From positions 7,783,105 to 7,847,104 of the forward strand of contig NZ_ABIZ01000001.1 in the NCBI RefSeq assembly GCF_000172155.1: a stretch of 64,000 bases of DNA, written 5' to 3'. Origin of the DNA: Verrucomicrobium spinosum DSM 4136 = JCM 18804 (GTDB taxonomy: Bacteria; Verrucomicrobiota; Verrucomicrobiia; Verrucomicrobiales; Verrucomicrobiaceae). The position numbers and the translations under genes are program-made. Under the pieces are notes generated by a model that was given only the letters and a program-made list of their open reading frames with translations, searched no databases and was not told where the DNA came from. Positions 33,564 through 41,995 of this stretch are shown one piece after another (position 1 is the first letter of the stretch; every line of letters starts with the position of its first letter).

Positions 33564-34682
33564 TCAACCTTCCTCCGTTTTTTTTCGAAGGTGACGAAGT
33601 CGTTGCGGGTTGGTTTCAAAGATCCCATGTTCGGTGATCAATCCGGTGACAAGGCGCGCCGGGGTGACGTCAAACGCGTAGTTGGCCGCAGGACTCGCCG
33701 CAGGGAACAACCGTACCGTCTCCAGAGCGCCTGCAGCCGTGAGTCCTTCCATGCAGGCCACTTCATCTCCGTTCCGTTGCTCGATGGGGATTTCCTTCAG
33801 TCCGTCACCCATCGTCCAGTCCATCGTGCTGGAGGGGAGAGCCACGTAGAAAGGCACGCCGTTGTCGCGTGCAGCCAGGGCTTTCAGGTAAGTCCCGATC
33901 TTGTTGGCGACATCCCCATTTCCAGTAACCCTGTCTGCGCCAGTGATCACCAGATCCACCAAGCCGTGTTGCATGAGGTGACCTCCGGTGTTGTCGGCAA
34001 TCACTGTATGGGGCACCTCCTCCTGTGCCAGCTCCCAGGCGGTGAGTCGAGCTCCCTGATTGCGCGGGCGGGTCTCATCCACCCAGACATGCACGGGCAC
34101 GCCTGCGGCGTGCGCAGCGTAGATCGGAGCCGTGGCGCTGCCGTGATCCACAAACGCCAGCCAGCCGGCATTGCAATGGGTAAGGATGTTCACCGGCTCT
34201 CCCGCAGGTTTGTTCTCGTGTAGGGCACGAATGAGATGCAGCCCGTGCTGGCCGATGAGGCGACAGGCCTGGACGTCCTCTTCCGCAATCTCCTCTGCGA
34301 GAGCCTGGGCACGGGGCAGGAAGTCAGACGGCTCCGGGTGCTCCTGAAGAAGGCGGAGATGCCGGTCCACCGCGTAAGCAAGGTTCACCGCCGTCGGCCG
34401 TGTCCGCTTGAGCTGGTCCGCCCGCTGGCGGAAGGCGGCATGGAAATCAGGCTCCCCGGTTGCCTCCAGGGCGGCGAGCCACATGCCGTAGCCAGCTGTG
34501 GCACCAATGCACCCGGCCCCACGCACCCACATGTCCTTGATGGCCACAGCGACCTCTGCCACGGAACGGAGTTCGACCAGCTCAAAGGCCCACGGGAGCT
34601 TCAACTGGTCAATGATCTCGATCACATGCGGCTCACCAGGTTTGAGCTGGACGGTGCGGTGAGGGGTACCATGGATGTGCAT
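33564..34682 (-). CDS. mtnA: S-methyl-5-thioribose-1-phosphate isomerase (MtnA)
   Basis: Enzyme of the methionine salvage pathway that converts 5-methylthioribose-1-phosphate to 5-methylthioribulose-1-phosphate. It is a 372-residue cytoplasmic protein of the eIF2B-alpha/MtnA family. Family motifs: MWVRGAGCIGATAGYG near residue 50 (usually RGAPAIG), ILTHCNAGWLA with the active-site Cys, VWVDETRPRNQGARLTAWEL, NTGGHLMQHGLVDLVITGADRVTGNGDVANKIGTY, the last with the catalytic Asp. The C-terminal part (VTGLITEHGIFET) is also typical. The Gly-Cys-Ile change in the first motif is conservative. No other methionine salvage genes are adjacent in this window. Confidence 0.95.
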   Translation of the reverse strand: MHIHGTPHRTVQLKPGEPHVIEIIDQLKLPWAFELVELRSVAEVAVAIKDMWVRGAGCIGATAGYGMWLAALEATGEPDFHAAFRQRADQLKRTRPTAVNLAYAVDRHLRLLQEHPEPSDFLPRAQALAEEIAEEDVQACRLIGQHGLHLIRALHENKPAGEPVNILTHCNAGWLAFVDHGSATAPIYAAHAAGVPVHVWVDETRPRNQGARLTAWELAQEEVPHTVIADNTGGHLMQHGLVDLVITGADRVTGNGDVANKIGTYLKALAARDNGVPFYVALPSSTMDWTMGDGLKEIPIEQRNGDEVACMEGLTAAGALETVRLFPAASPAANYAFDVTPARLVTGLITEHGIFETNPQRLRHLRKKTEEG

Positions 34683-34847
34683 GAGCTTGGAGCGCGGATG
34701 TGAGGCTTCTTTTCAGTGGGCAGCGGCGGTCAACAGGTGCATAGACTGGACCAGAATCCGGCAGATTTGGGACCAAACACCCGTCCGGCCGCTGCGGAAA
34801 CAAAATTAACGCCACCTCCCCACTCACTCTTCATCTTCACGCCCAAC

Positions 34848-35783
34848 ATGTCTCCCGCTGCCGTTCTGACTGCAACGATGCCCGTTTACCTGACGATGCT
34901 GGCAGGAGCGCTGGCGCGAAAGTTTGGCTGGCTGAAGAAGGAGTCCGATGCGGGAATCATGACGCTGGCCATCAGGCTGCTTTTTCCGTGTCTGGCGGTC
35001 GAGCGTATTGTGGGCAACCCGGCGCTCAAGAACGGTCTGCAGGTGCTGCTGGCAGCCACCCTTGGTTTCGGGCTGGTCGTGGTGGCCATGGTCCTTTGCT
35101 ACTGGATCACCCCCCTGCTCGGCCTCAAACGTGGCGAGGGAGCCCGCACCTTTGCCCTCTGCACCAGCTTTCAAAACTACGGATTCGTGGCCATCCCGGT
35201 CACGGAGGCCCTCTTTGGCAAGTCCCTGGTCGGCGTGCTCTTCACCTACACCCTTGGGGTGGAAATCGCCATGTGGACGGCTGGCGTGGGGTTGCTCACT
35301 GGCTTTGGCAAGGCTCCCTGGCGGCATGCCATCAATCCGCCCGTCCTCAGCATCCTCGTGGCACTGGGGCTTCACTATGCCGGAGTGGGCGCGTACATCC
35401 CCACCATGCTGCATACGCTGATGGGCCAGCTCGGGGCCTGTGCCGTGCCTCTGTGTGTGATTCTAATCGGCGCCAGCATCATGGACCTTATTGGCGAGGA
35501 GCGATTTGCCTGGGGTACGGCCGTCTCCAGCGCGGTGCTGCGCCAACTGGTGCTGCCCTGGACCTTTTTGCTGGCAGGAGCGCTCCTCCCCCTCGGTACG
35601 GAAATGAAACAAATCCTCTCTGTGCAGGCAGCCATGCCTGCAGCCGTGTTCACCATGGTGCTGGCCCGCCACTATGGTGGCCACCCGCCCACGGCCATGC
35701 TGGTCATTGTGGCGACCACCATCGCCAGCATCTTCACCGCCCCATTTGCCATCGGCTTTGCCCTGCGGTGGTTTGGCATCTGA
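34848..35783 (+). CDS. AEC (auxin efflux carrier) family transporter
   Basis: A 311-residue membrane transporter with about 10 hydrophobic segments. The ATG at 34848 (MSPAAVLTATMPVYLTMLAG) was chosen; the frame continues upstream to 34716 but those residues are hydrophilic and low in coding quality. The family pattern is clear: an N-terminal five-helix half with GWLKKESDAGIMTLAIRLLFPCLAV, the central ALCTSFQNYGFVAIPV motif typical of AEC proteins, and a C-terminal half with VPLCVILIGASI and AAMPAAVFTMVLARHYGG. AEC members export anionic or weak-acid metabolites; the substrate here is unknown. It stands alone between divergent mtnA and a DUF1080 gene. Confidence 0.88.
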   Translation: MSPAAVLTATMPVYLTMLAGALARKFGWLKKESDAGIMTLAIRLLFPCLAVERIVGNPALKNGLQVLLAATLGFGLVVVAMVLCYWITPLLGLKRGEGARTFALCTSFQNYGFVAIPVTEALFGKSLVGVLFTYTLGVEIAMWTAGVGLLTGFGKAPWRHAINPPVLSILVALGLHYAGVGAYIPTMLHTLMGQLGACAVPLCVILIGASIMDLIGEERFAWGTAVSSAVLRQLVLPWTFLLAGALLPLGTEMKQILSVQAAMPAAVFTMVLARHYGGHPPTAMLVIVATTIASIFTAPFAIGFALRWFGI

Positions 35784-35909
35784 GCAGGAAGGAGTCACAG
35801 GCGGTGGAACTGCACCACGAGTGCCTGTATCTGATGCGAAAGTGACTGCCTCGCAAGGGACAGGGGCTGGGCTGCGTTCTCTGCCTCTCTCAGCCAACTC
35901 CTTCTCCCC

Positions 35910-36578
35910 ATGCCCCTCCCTGCCATTCTCCGCCCATTTTACCGGGCGCTCCCCCTGCTGGCCCTAGTCTCCTTGATCCCGCTGACCAGCCCCGCTGCGG
36001 ACGAGGGTTTCACCTCTCTGTTCGACGGCTCAACCTTTGCGGGCTGGAAGGCCGAAACCGCGACCGGCTACCAGGCAGAAAAGGGCGTGCTCAGATGCAC
36101 CCCCGAGGGCAAACATCTGGTGAGCGAGAAGACCTATGGCAATTTCCACCTGAAGTTTGAGTTCAAGCTCTCTGAGGGGGCCAACAACGGCATGGGCATC
36201 CGCTGCGATGACATCAAGCCCGGCAGCAAGGCCGCTCCGCACCTCAACGGGATGGAAATCCAGATCATCGACGCCAACGTGCCCAAGCACGCCACCATCA
36301 AGGACTGGCAACACCACGGCAGCATCTACGGAGTCGTCCCGGCCAGACGCGAGGGCATGAAGCCGGTCGGCGAGTGGAACACGGAGGAAATCATCGCCCA
36401 GGGCACCAGGGTGAAAGTCATTCTCAATGGCGTGACCATCGTGGACGCCGACCTGGCCACGCAAAAGCCCATCGACGGGCACGAACACCCGGGGCTGCTT
36501 AACAAAGAGGGCCATCTGGTGATCTGCGGTCACAAAGACCCCGTCGAGTTCAAGAACCTCCAGATCAAGACGCTTTAG
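35910..36578 (+). CDS. DUF1080 (LamG-like) secreted protein
   Basis: A 222-residue exported protein. Residues 1-30 are a signal peptide (ALPLLALVSLIPLTSPAA). The remainder is the DUF1080/3-keto-disaccharide hydrolase family beta-jellyroll: GFTSLFDGSTFAGWKAE near the start, GNFHLKFEFKLSEGANNGMGIR, HLNGMEIQIIDAN, GSIYGVVPA, EWNTEEIIAQGTRVKVILNG and HLVICGHKDPVEFKNLQIK at the end. Members of this family act on 3-ketoglycosides or bind sugars; either is possible here. It lies 49 bp before the SGNH hydrolase gene on the same strand, which fits a small polysaccharide-degrading unit. Confidence 0.9.
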   Translation: MPLPAILRPFYRALPLLALVSLIPLTSPAADEGFTSLFDGSTFAGWKAETATGYQAEKGVLRCTPEGKHLVSEKTYGNFHLKFEFKLSEGANNGMGIRCDDIKPGSKAAPHLNGMEIQIIDANVPKHATIKDWQHHGSIYGVVPARREGMKPVGEWNTEEIIAQGTRVKVILNGVTIVDADLATQKPIDGHEHPGLLNKEGHLVICGHKDPVEFKNLQIKTL

Positions 36579-36627
36579 GCTGGGATGCCCCCCCGCTTTT
36601 TGATTCAATAGCTCCAACTCTTTCCCC

Positions 36628-38109
36628 ATGAAACCACGCTTCCTTTTCACCACCACCGCCCTGGCTGCGGGTCTGGCATTCCACTCCGCCCACGCTCAGG
36701 AAAAGCAGCCTGCTGCGACACCAGCGGCTCCCGCACCCGGGGCAGTGGCCAAGCCGAAACCCGCAGCCCAACCAAAGGGCCTGGGTCTCAAGAACGATGA
36801 CCGCTTCATCTTCATCGGCGACTCCATCACCCACCAGTGCCTCTACACCCAGTTTGTGGAGAACTTCTTCTACACCCGCTATCCCAATCTGCGGCTGCAC
36901 TTCCGCAATGCCGGGATCAGCGGCGACCGCGCGCAGGACGCCCTCAATCGGTTCGAGGAAGACATCGCCGCCTTCAAGCCCACCGTGGCCACCATCCTGC
37001 TGGGCATGAACGACGGCAGCTACAAGGACTTCGACAAGGCCACCTTCGACACCTATGCGAAGGGCATGACTGAGCTCATGAATCGTCTTGATGCCATCAA
37101 GTGCCGGGTCATCGTGATGAGTCCGACCATGTTTGACCACCAGGCCTGGGACGTCCGGATCAAGGAAAAACCCGACTACGCCAAGGGCCGCATCGTGGAC
37201 AACTACAACGCCGTGCTGGCGTACTACGGCAAGTGGTTGCAGGAAACGGCCTGGAAGCGCGGCTACCAGTTCGTGGATCTCTTTGGCCCCCTCAACACCC
37301 TGACCGTGGACCAGCGTCGCACGGATCCAAACTTCACCCTCATCGCCGATGCCATCCACCCCGGCAACGACGGACAGTTCGTCATGGCATACTCCCTCCT
37401 CAAACAGACGGGTGAAACCGGCGGCATCCTGGGTGCCGGTGTCAAGGTGGTGAACGGGCAGTGGAAAACCCTGAACCCCGGCGTGGTGACGGAGGTAAAA
37501 GGCAACCCTGGCCGCTCCGTGAGCTACACCGTCAAGCCGCGCGCCCTGCCCTGGACCCCCTATGCGGATGCCCCCATCGGGGCCAGGCTCACGAAGGCCG
37601 GTCACACCGCCTCCCAGGAGTCCCTGGTTGTCTCCGGCCTCATCAACGGCCGCTACGACCTCCTGGTGAACGGCAAGATGGTCGGCACCTGGGATGAGCG
37701 CCAGTTCGCCGTGCATGCCGAGATCCAGGAAGACCCGGACTCCCCCACCTACCAGCAGTCCATGCAGGTGGCGGCGCTCAACAAGAAGCGCAATGACGAG
37801 GCCGTGCGCCCGCTCCGCAACCTGTGGGGCAAGCAGAAGGGCATGTTCAACAAGCGGGAAGCCGATCCCGCCGCCTATGAAACCTGGCAGGTCGAGTTCA
37901 AGGCCAAACGCGCCGAACTCGATGCCCTGGCCGCCAAATACGAGGAAGAGATCTACAAGATCAACAAGCCCCCGGTGCTGAAGGTGGACGTGCATCCCAC
38001 CGTGGTACCCGCTCCCGCCGTGACCGCACCCCCCGCCAAGCCCGCAGCAAAGCCTGCGCCATCACCCGCTCCAGCAGCCCCCGCTGCGGAGCAGAAGAAG
38101 GCAGCGTAA
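36628..38109 (+). CDS. Secreted SGNH/GDSL hydrolase
   Basis: A 493-residue exported esterase. Signal peptide MKPRFLFTTTALAAGLAFHS then a Pro/Ala linker. The SGNH domain has block I FIFIGDSIT (near 61-69, Ser nucleophile at 66), block II FRNAGISGDRAQDAL, block III LLGMNDG and block V DAIHPGNDG. The C-terminal third is a mostly helical region (RNDEAVRPLRNLWGKQKGMF) and an Ala/Pro/Lys-rich tail, which may attach or space it in the envelope. It probably deacylates polysaccharides; the substrate is inferred from the DUF1080 neighbour. A stem-loop terminator follows its stop. Confidence 0.88.
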   Translation: MKPRFLFTTTALAAGLAFHSAHAQEKQPAATPAAPAPGAVAKPKPAAQPKGLGLKNDDRFIFIGDSITHQCLYTQFVENFFYTRYPNLRLHFRNAGISGDRAQDALNRFEEDIAAFKPTVATILLGMNDGSYKDFDKATFDTYAKGMTELMNRLDAIKCRVIVMSPTMFDHQAWDVRIKEKPDYAKGRIVDNYNAVLAYYGKWLQETAWKRGYQFVDLFGPLNTLTVDQRRTDPNFTLIADAIHPGNDGQFVMAYSLLKQTGETGGILGAGVKVVNGQWKTLNPGVVTEVKGNPGRSVSYTVKPRALPWTPYADAPIGARLTKAGHTASQESLVVSGLINGRYDLLVNGKMVGTWDERQFAVHAEIQEDPDSPTYQQSMQVAALNKKRNDEAVRPLRNLWGKQKGMFNKREADPAAYETWQVEFKAKRAELDALAAKYEEEIYKINKPPVLKVDVHPTVVPAPAVTAPPAKPAAKPAPSPAPAAPAAEQKKAA

Positions 38110-38136
38110 TCCCAGCACCCGCTGCGCGGCGGGACG

Positions 38137-38176
38137 AAAGGAGTGCTGGCTCAAAATGCGGGACCAGCACTCCTTT
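38137..38176. terminator. Stem-loop after SGNH hydrolase gene
   Basis: A 13-bp perfect stem, AAAGGAGTGCTGG (38137-38149) with CCAGCACTCCTTT (38164-38176), 14-base loop, starting 28 bp after the stop of the hydrolase gene. A short T-run is part of the stem itself. It is a good candidate terminator. Confidence 0.7.
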
Positions 38177-39026
38177 CAGCTGCCGCCGCGGGCGTTGTCC
38201 AGTTGTGCCAACCGGCTGTGGGAGCGGCGGGACGCAGCGCGGTGCGGCATTTGATCGTGATGAGGTCTGCTGCGTCAGGGACCGCACGTCCGACCGGGAC
38301 AGGAATGTCCCTCGCTCTTTTCTTGAAGGGTCACTGGACGCGAACTGCCATACGAGAGCTCAAGTCTTCTGTCTCCCGCGCAGCGGGCGGCACGTCCGGA
38401 CTACGCCCGGGGCGACGGTCTCCGTCGGGGCGGGAGCGGAGAGATTGGGCAAGCGGATGTCGATGGGTGTGAGTAACACGAGAAGATGGCCGCCTCATCG
38501 GGAAGTTGGCTTGCCGACTTTGACGATCGGGTGGTGTCCCAGCCCGGATTGCCCGATGCCGGAGGCATCAAAGCCATTAGCCGGAAGGTTGAAGGAGCGG
38601 AGCGACTGATACCTCCGGAAGATCAGATTCAGTATTGCATCCCGGAGCGGATGCCAGCGACGTCGCCTCCGGCATCTCAACTTCCCTGGAACACTGTTCC
38701 GATTTTAATCGGTTATTGACGCTGTAGGGCAAGCGCTCCGCTTGCCGCGAACGGCGCCTGATTGAGGCAACCGGAGCGGTCGCCCTACAGCCCGGGGTGG
38801 TTGGAGGTTGGGACGGGATGCAACGTCATGGGACGTTTGGGGCGGACCGGGACAGGAATGTCCCTCGCTCCTGTTGCTGACCAACCTGACCAACTCCACT
38901 GAGCATGGACTCCTTTGCGCCAGCTCAAGTCTGGTGTCTGGTGTCTGGTGTCTGGCAGTCTGGTGTCTCCCGCGCAGCGGGTCACCTTGAAGTTTGGCTT
39001 TTGCTTTTTGAAGTTTAGCATCTCCG
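38177..39026. repeat. Repeat-rich spacer, no gene
   Basis: About 850 bp without a credible ORF. It contains (i) two copies of a short unit GACCGGGACAGGAATGTCCC near 38295 and 38848, with an inner GGGAC/GTCCC palindrome; (ii) two copies of a GTCTCCCGCGCAGCGGG motif near 38370 and 38964, the second preceded by a GTCTGGT heptamer repeat; (iii) one diverged unit of the 140-bp family at 38719-38790 (TGTAGGGCAAGCG ... CGGTCGCCCTACA). These link the spacer to the repeats at 28.3 and 53.3 kb. Confidence 0.6.
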
Positions 39027-39503
39027 ATGCTCCATATCGTCCTCTACCAGCCAGAAATCCCTCACAACACCGGCGCAGTGGGCCGCTTGTGTCTGGCCAC
39101 CGGAGCGAGACTGCACCTCATCAAGCCGCTGGGCTTCAGCATTGATGACAAGCAGCTCAAACGGGCCGGGCTGGACTACTGGAAGGACGTGGATGTCCGG
39201 GTCTGGGACCGGTTCGAGGACTTGCAGGCCGAGGCGGCCCCGAGCGGAGCCCCATTCTACTACCTCACCACGAAGACGACCCAGACCTACTGGAACGCCA
39301 CCTTCCCCGCCGAGTGCTACCTCGTCTTCGGCCCTGAAACCCGCGGACTCCCTGAATCCCTCCTGGCAGAGCAGCCCGCGTCCTGCCTCCGCATCCCCAT
39401 GCTGGACACCCGCAGCCTGAATCTGGCCACCGCAGTCGGCATCGTGCTCTATGAGGCAGTGCGGCAGACGGGAAGTGTTCCCAATCCGCAGGCAGTCCAG
39501 TAA
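39027..39503 (+). CDS. trmL: tRNA (cytidine/uridine(34)-2'-O)-methyltransferase TrmL
   Basis: SPOUT-class methyltransferase of 158 residues that methylates the ribose of the wobble nucleotide (position 34) in certain tRNA-Leu isoacceptors using S-adenosylmethionine. The trefoil-knot motifs are present in order: IVLYQPEIPHNTGAVGRLCL at the N-terminus, ECYLVFGPETRGLPESLL in the middle, and RIPMLDTRSLNLATAVGIVL at the C-terminus. Size matches the minimal TrmL family. It is a housekeeping gene on its own, with repeat-rich spacer upstream and the nucleotidyltransferase pair downstream. Confidence 0.93.
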   Translation: MLHIVLYQPEIPHNTGAVGRLCLATGARLHLIKPLGFSIDDKQLKRAGLDYWKDVDVRVWDRFEDLQAEAAPSGAPFYYLTTKTTQTYWNATFPAECYLVFGPETRGLPESLLAEQPASCLRIPMLDTRSLNLATAVGIVLYEAVRQTGSVPNPQAVQ

Positions 39504-39562
39504 ATTGGCGGCTAGGAGCGCCTTCCGGGCCGGTCCGTCAGCGGGCTTCGGTTCAACTCAAC

Positions 39563-39623
39563 TTGCGCACCAGCAAATAGCGCATACAATACGCATTAAA
39601 TGCGCATTTAATACTCGCATAAT
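39563..39623 (+). promoter_or_regulatory. Candidate promoter with phased CGCAT operator boxes
   Basis: A sigma70-like -35 TTGCGC (39563-39568) and -10 TACAAT (39585-39590) with a 16-bp spacer are visible before the nucleotidyltransferase gene. Four CGCAT pentamers start at 39581, 39592, 39603 and 39616, i.e. spaced 11, 11 and 13 bp, about one helical turn. An 18-bp perfect palindrome ATTAAATGCGCATTTAAT lies at 39595-39612, overlapping the third box. This looks like an operator for a dimeric DNA-binding protein; the winged-helix partner gene at 40197 is the obvious candidate regulator (inference). Confidence 0.55.
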
Positions 39624-39634
39624 ATGCTGAAACG

Positions 39635-40222
39635 ATGAAAATTGATGCGGACACTTTCCTAGGCGCAATTCAAGCGTTGGGTGACCTGCTGGAAGAGGCA
39701 GGGGGCGAGCCGCAGCATCTGGTCGTGGTGGGAGGATCTGCTCTGTTAGCTCAGGGCCTCATCTCTCGCACCACCCGCGATGTGGATATCCTGGCCATCG
39801 TGGACCCCAAGGACGAACTACAGGATCCGCGTCCTCTTTCAGAGTCGCTCAAACTTGCCGCCGCCCAAGTGGCTGCGGAGCTTCAGCTCGACCCTGACTG
39901 GTTGAATACGGGGCCTGCAGATCAGGTTTCAGCCGGTTTGCCGGAGGGCTTCTTTTCTCGCCTTACGAAAAAGGAGTTCGGCCCGGTGCTCACCATCTAT
40001 CTGCCTGCCCGGTTCGACTTGATTCACCTCAAGCTATTCGCCGTGGTGGATCAGGGGCAAGGGCGTCATTCCCACGATCTCAAGATCTTGGCCCCCACAG
40101 ATGAAGAGCTGCTTGCCGCCTCGCGGTGGGTTCTCACCCAAGACGCGAGCGTGGTTTTTCCCGGGCTGGTTCACAACACTCTTAAAGCTCTCGGCTATGG
40201 AAACTTGGTTGCACGACTTTAG
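39635..40222 (+). CDS. Nucleotidyltransferase-like protein (DUF6036/AbiEii type)
   Basis: A 195-residue protein with a nucleotidyltransferase-like N-terminus: LVVVGGSALLAQGLISRTTRDVDILAIVD gives the GGSA...TRDVD motif of minimal nucleotidyltransferases (Gly-Gly-Ser and paired Asp). Later parts (LTIYLPARFDLIHLKLFAVVDQG) match the helical/strand pattern of DUF6036 and AbiEii-like proteins. These families include toxin components of toxin-antitoxin systems and uncharacterised regulators. The second catalytic carboxylate is not obvious. Its stop is 26 bp inside the next gene, so the two are translated together from one message. Confidence 0.78.
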   Translation: MKIDADTFLGAIQALGDLLEEAGGEPQHLVVVGGSALLAQGLISRTTRDVDILAIVDPKDELQDPRPLSESLKLAAAQVAAELQLDPDWLNTGPADQVSAGLPEGFFSRLTKKEFGPVLTIYLPARFDLIHLKLFAVVDQGQGRHSHDLKILAPTDEELLAASRWVLTQDASVVFPGLVHNTLKALGYGNLVARL

Positions 40223-41234
40223 GCAAAACTGCCTCCAAGCCTCGCTCGACCTGCTCTGGCGGCAGTGGTGCAGCTTGGGCGTGGCAGGGCACGGGCAGAA
40301 AGCCCCGCCAGACAGGATGATTGATCCTGAAGCCCTTGTCCTGGCAACCACAGTCCTCGGCCGTGAGGACCCCCGCTTGTTTGAAGAGGTGTTGGATTGG
40401 CTGGCCCAGTTTGGCACGCTTTTGAACCTTCAAAGGTTGAAGAATCTACAGTCGTCCACAGCACTGGGAGACCCGACCGTGCTGGGAGCGATGGCAGAGT
40501 GGTTGGGCAAGAACGCCGGGCAACCCAGATGGAAGGCCGTAAACGCCAAGGAATTGCACCCCGCCCCCAAGCAGCAGCTGTTTTGCCACGAACCCAGCAA
40601 TCTGATTCACGATCCCGACCCGGAATTTGCAACCTACGGGGTTGACCGCCCCCGCGTTCAGTTGCGAGGCATGAGCGGCCCACCGGATCATCGTCAAATT
40701 GCCAACCTCGTCGTGACACTGCGATCCCTTATTGGGGTGAGTGCGAGAGTGGAGATCATCCTTGCACTGGCCGGAGGCTCGCCCATCCATGCGTCCGAGC
40801 TTGCCAGAATGACGGGATACGCACCGCGCACCTTACAAACTCTTTTACAGGAGATGACGCTTTCGGGTCATCTCCTGACCGCAGAGGTGCCCGTGCGATA
40901 CAACAAAGTGCGCCGAGGAGCCAACCGACGGTATCAGATCCGACCGTCCGACTGGGCTTTCCTCTCGGACGGTCAGCCCATTCCCCAGTGGTTCCGGTGG
41001 GCACCTTTCTTCCAGTTGATTCAAGAAGTGCTCGCGACCATTCCTCCGGCAGGTGCCAAGCCCAAATCTCAGGTGACGATTTCATCGAAACTCCGGGAAG
41101 TGCTGGCCAAACACGGCGAGGCGTACATGGCCGACGGGCTTCTAGCCTCGCTGGATCTTCGAGTTCGCTCCGGGAGTGAAGAACTGCTCAAGAGTCTGGC
41201 CAGTCATCTCCCACCTCTCATCGCACGCCTCTAA
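40197..41234 (+). CDS. Winged-helix DNA-binding protein, partner of nucleotidyltransferase
   Basis: A 345-residue protein overlapping the nucleotidyltransferase gene by 26 bp. The ATG at 40197 (METWLHDFRQNCLQASLDLL) was chosen; the frame is open further upstream inside the neighbour gene. The N-terminal half is helical and of unknown family (ALVLATTVLGREDPRLFEEVLDWL). A winged helix-turn-helix lies near residues 185-255 (RVEIILALAGGSPIHASELA, then RMTGYAPRTLQTLLQEMTLSGHL), typical of MarR/ArsR-like readers. The C-terminal part is helical. It may autoregulate the pair through the CGCAT boxes upstream. A toxin-antitoxin or phage-defence function is an inference from gene arrangement, not from a motif. 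Confidence 0.72.
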   Translation: METWLHDFRQNCLQASLDLLWRQWCSLGVAGHGQKAPPDRMIDPEALVLATTVLGREDPRLFEEVLDWLAQFGTLLNLQRLKNLQSSTALGDPTVLGAMAEWLGKNAGQPRWKAVNAKELHPAPKQQLFCHEPSNLIHDPDPEFATYGVDRPRVQLRGMSGPPDHRQIANLVVTLRSLIGVSARVEIILALAGGSPIHASELARMTGYAPRTLQTLLQEMTLSGHLLTAEVPVRYNKVRRGANRRYQIRPSDWAFLSDGQPIPQWFRWAPFFQLIQEVLATIPPAGAKPKSQVTISSKLREVLAKHGEAYMADGLLASLDLRVRSGSEELLKSLASHLPPLIARL

Positions 41235-41313
41235 GAGATGACCTGTCTCTTTGCCCCCCTCCCTCCCCCACCTTTCCCCTTTCCTGTTGCCGGGGATCGG
41301 TTAATCTCGCGCC

Positions 41314-41931
41314 ATGTTGCGACGAGTCCTGCTGGCCGGCCTGGCCATGGTTTCTTTTTCCTCGATGGTTCATGCGGGTCCGGTGACGACGGTGCCGCAA
41401 GAGACTGCGTATGATCCCGTCAAGCACTGGGAGTTCGACCTCGAGACCGGGGCGCTGTGGAGCGTGGGGCACAATGCCTCCCCGCTAAACTATGTGATCC
41501 TGCCGCAGATGCTCACGTTCAAGTCCCCGGCCGTGCTGCAGGGCGGGCTGTGGGGAGGTGATCTGGTGCTGCGCAACCGCTTCAGCCTGCTGATCGAGCC
41601 GATCATTGAGGGGCCGGAAAGCTATTTCATCGGCGCGAACGCCTCGGGCATCCTGGAGTGGTGGAACCCATCCCGCAGCTTCAACCTCTTCTTCTCCGCC
41701 GGCGGTGGTCTGGGGCTCATGGACAGCAAGGGCTATGAAGTGGAAGGTGGCCAGGGGCAGGACCTGAATTTCACGTACTTCGCCTACACTGGTGCACGCC
41801 TGCGGGTGTGCGAACGCGGCAGCCTGGCTCTCGGTCTCTACTACCAGCACATCTCCAACACGGATCTGGATGACATCAACCCCGGTATCGATTCCCTGGG
41901 ACCCATGCTGAGCTTTGGCTGGCATTTTTGA
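41314..41931 (+). CDS. PagL-like acyloxyacyl hydrolase (outer membrane)
   Basis: A 205-residue protein with a signal peptide (MLRRVLLAGLAMVSFSSMVHA) and an outer-membrane beta-barrel pattern. The C-terminus carries ALGLYYQHISNTDLDDINPGIDSLGPMLSFGWHF, with the HxSN arrangement of lipid A 3-O-deacylase PagL (catalytic His and Ser) and a terminal Phe for barrel assembly. The expected Glu is less clear, being replaced by Asp in the NPGID segment. It is probably an outer-membrane lipid-modifying enzyme or a structural relative. It stands before the secreted esterase gene with a 64-bp gap. Confidence 0.78.
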   Translation: MLRRVLLAGLAMVSFSSMVHAGPVTTVPQETAYDPVKHWEFDLETGALWSVGHNASPLNYVILPQMLTFKSPAVLQGGLWGGDLVLRNRFSLLIEPIIEGPESYFIGANASGILEWWNPSRSFNLFFSAGGGLGLMDSKGYEVEGGQGQDLNFTYFAYTGARLRVCERGSLALGLYYQHISNTDLDDINPGIDSLGPMLSFGWHF

Positions 41932-41995
41932 CAGACGAGTGTGGGGATGACGTTTCCAGCGGGCGCTTGCCAAAAGGCCCGCTGCCATTCCCGTC

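Noticed and set aside
36565-37995. 476-codon minus-strand frame opposite the SGNH hydrolase
   Set aside because: Shadow of the plus-strand hydrolase, which has a signal peptide and GDS motif.
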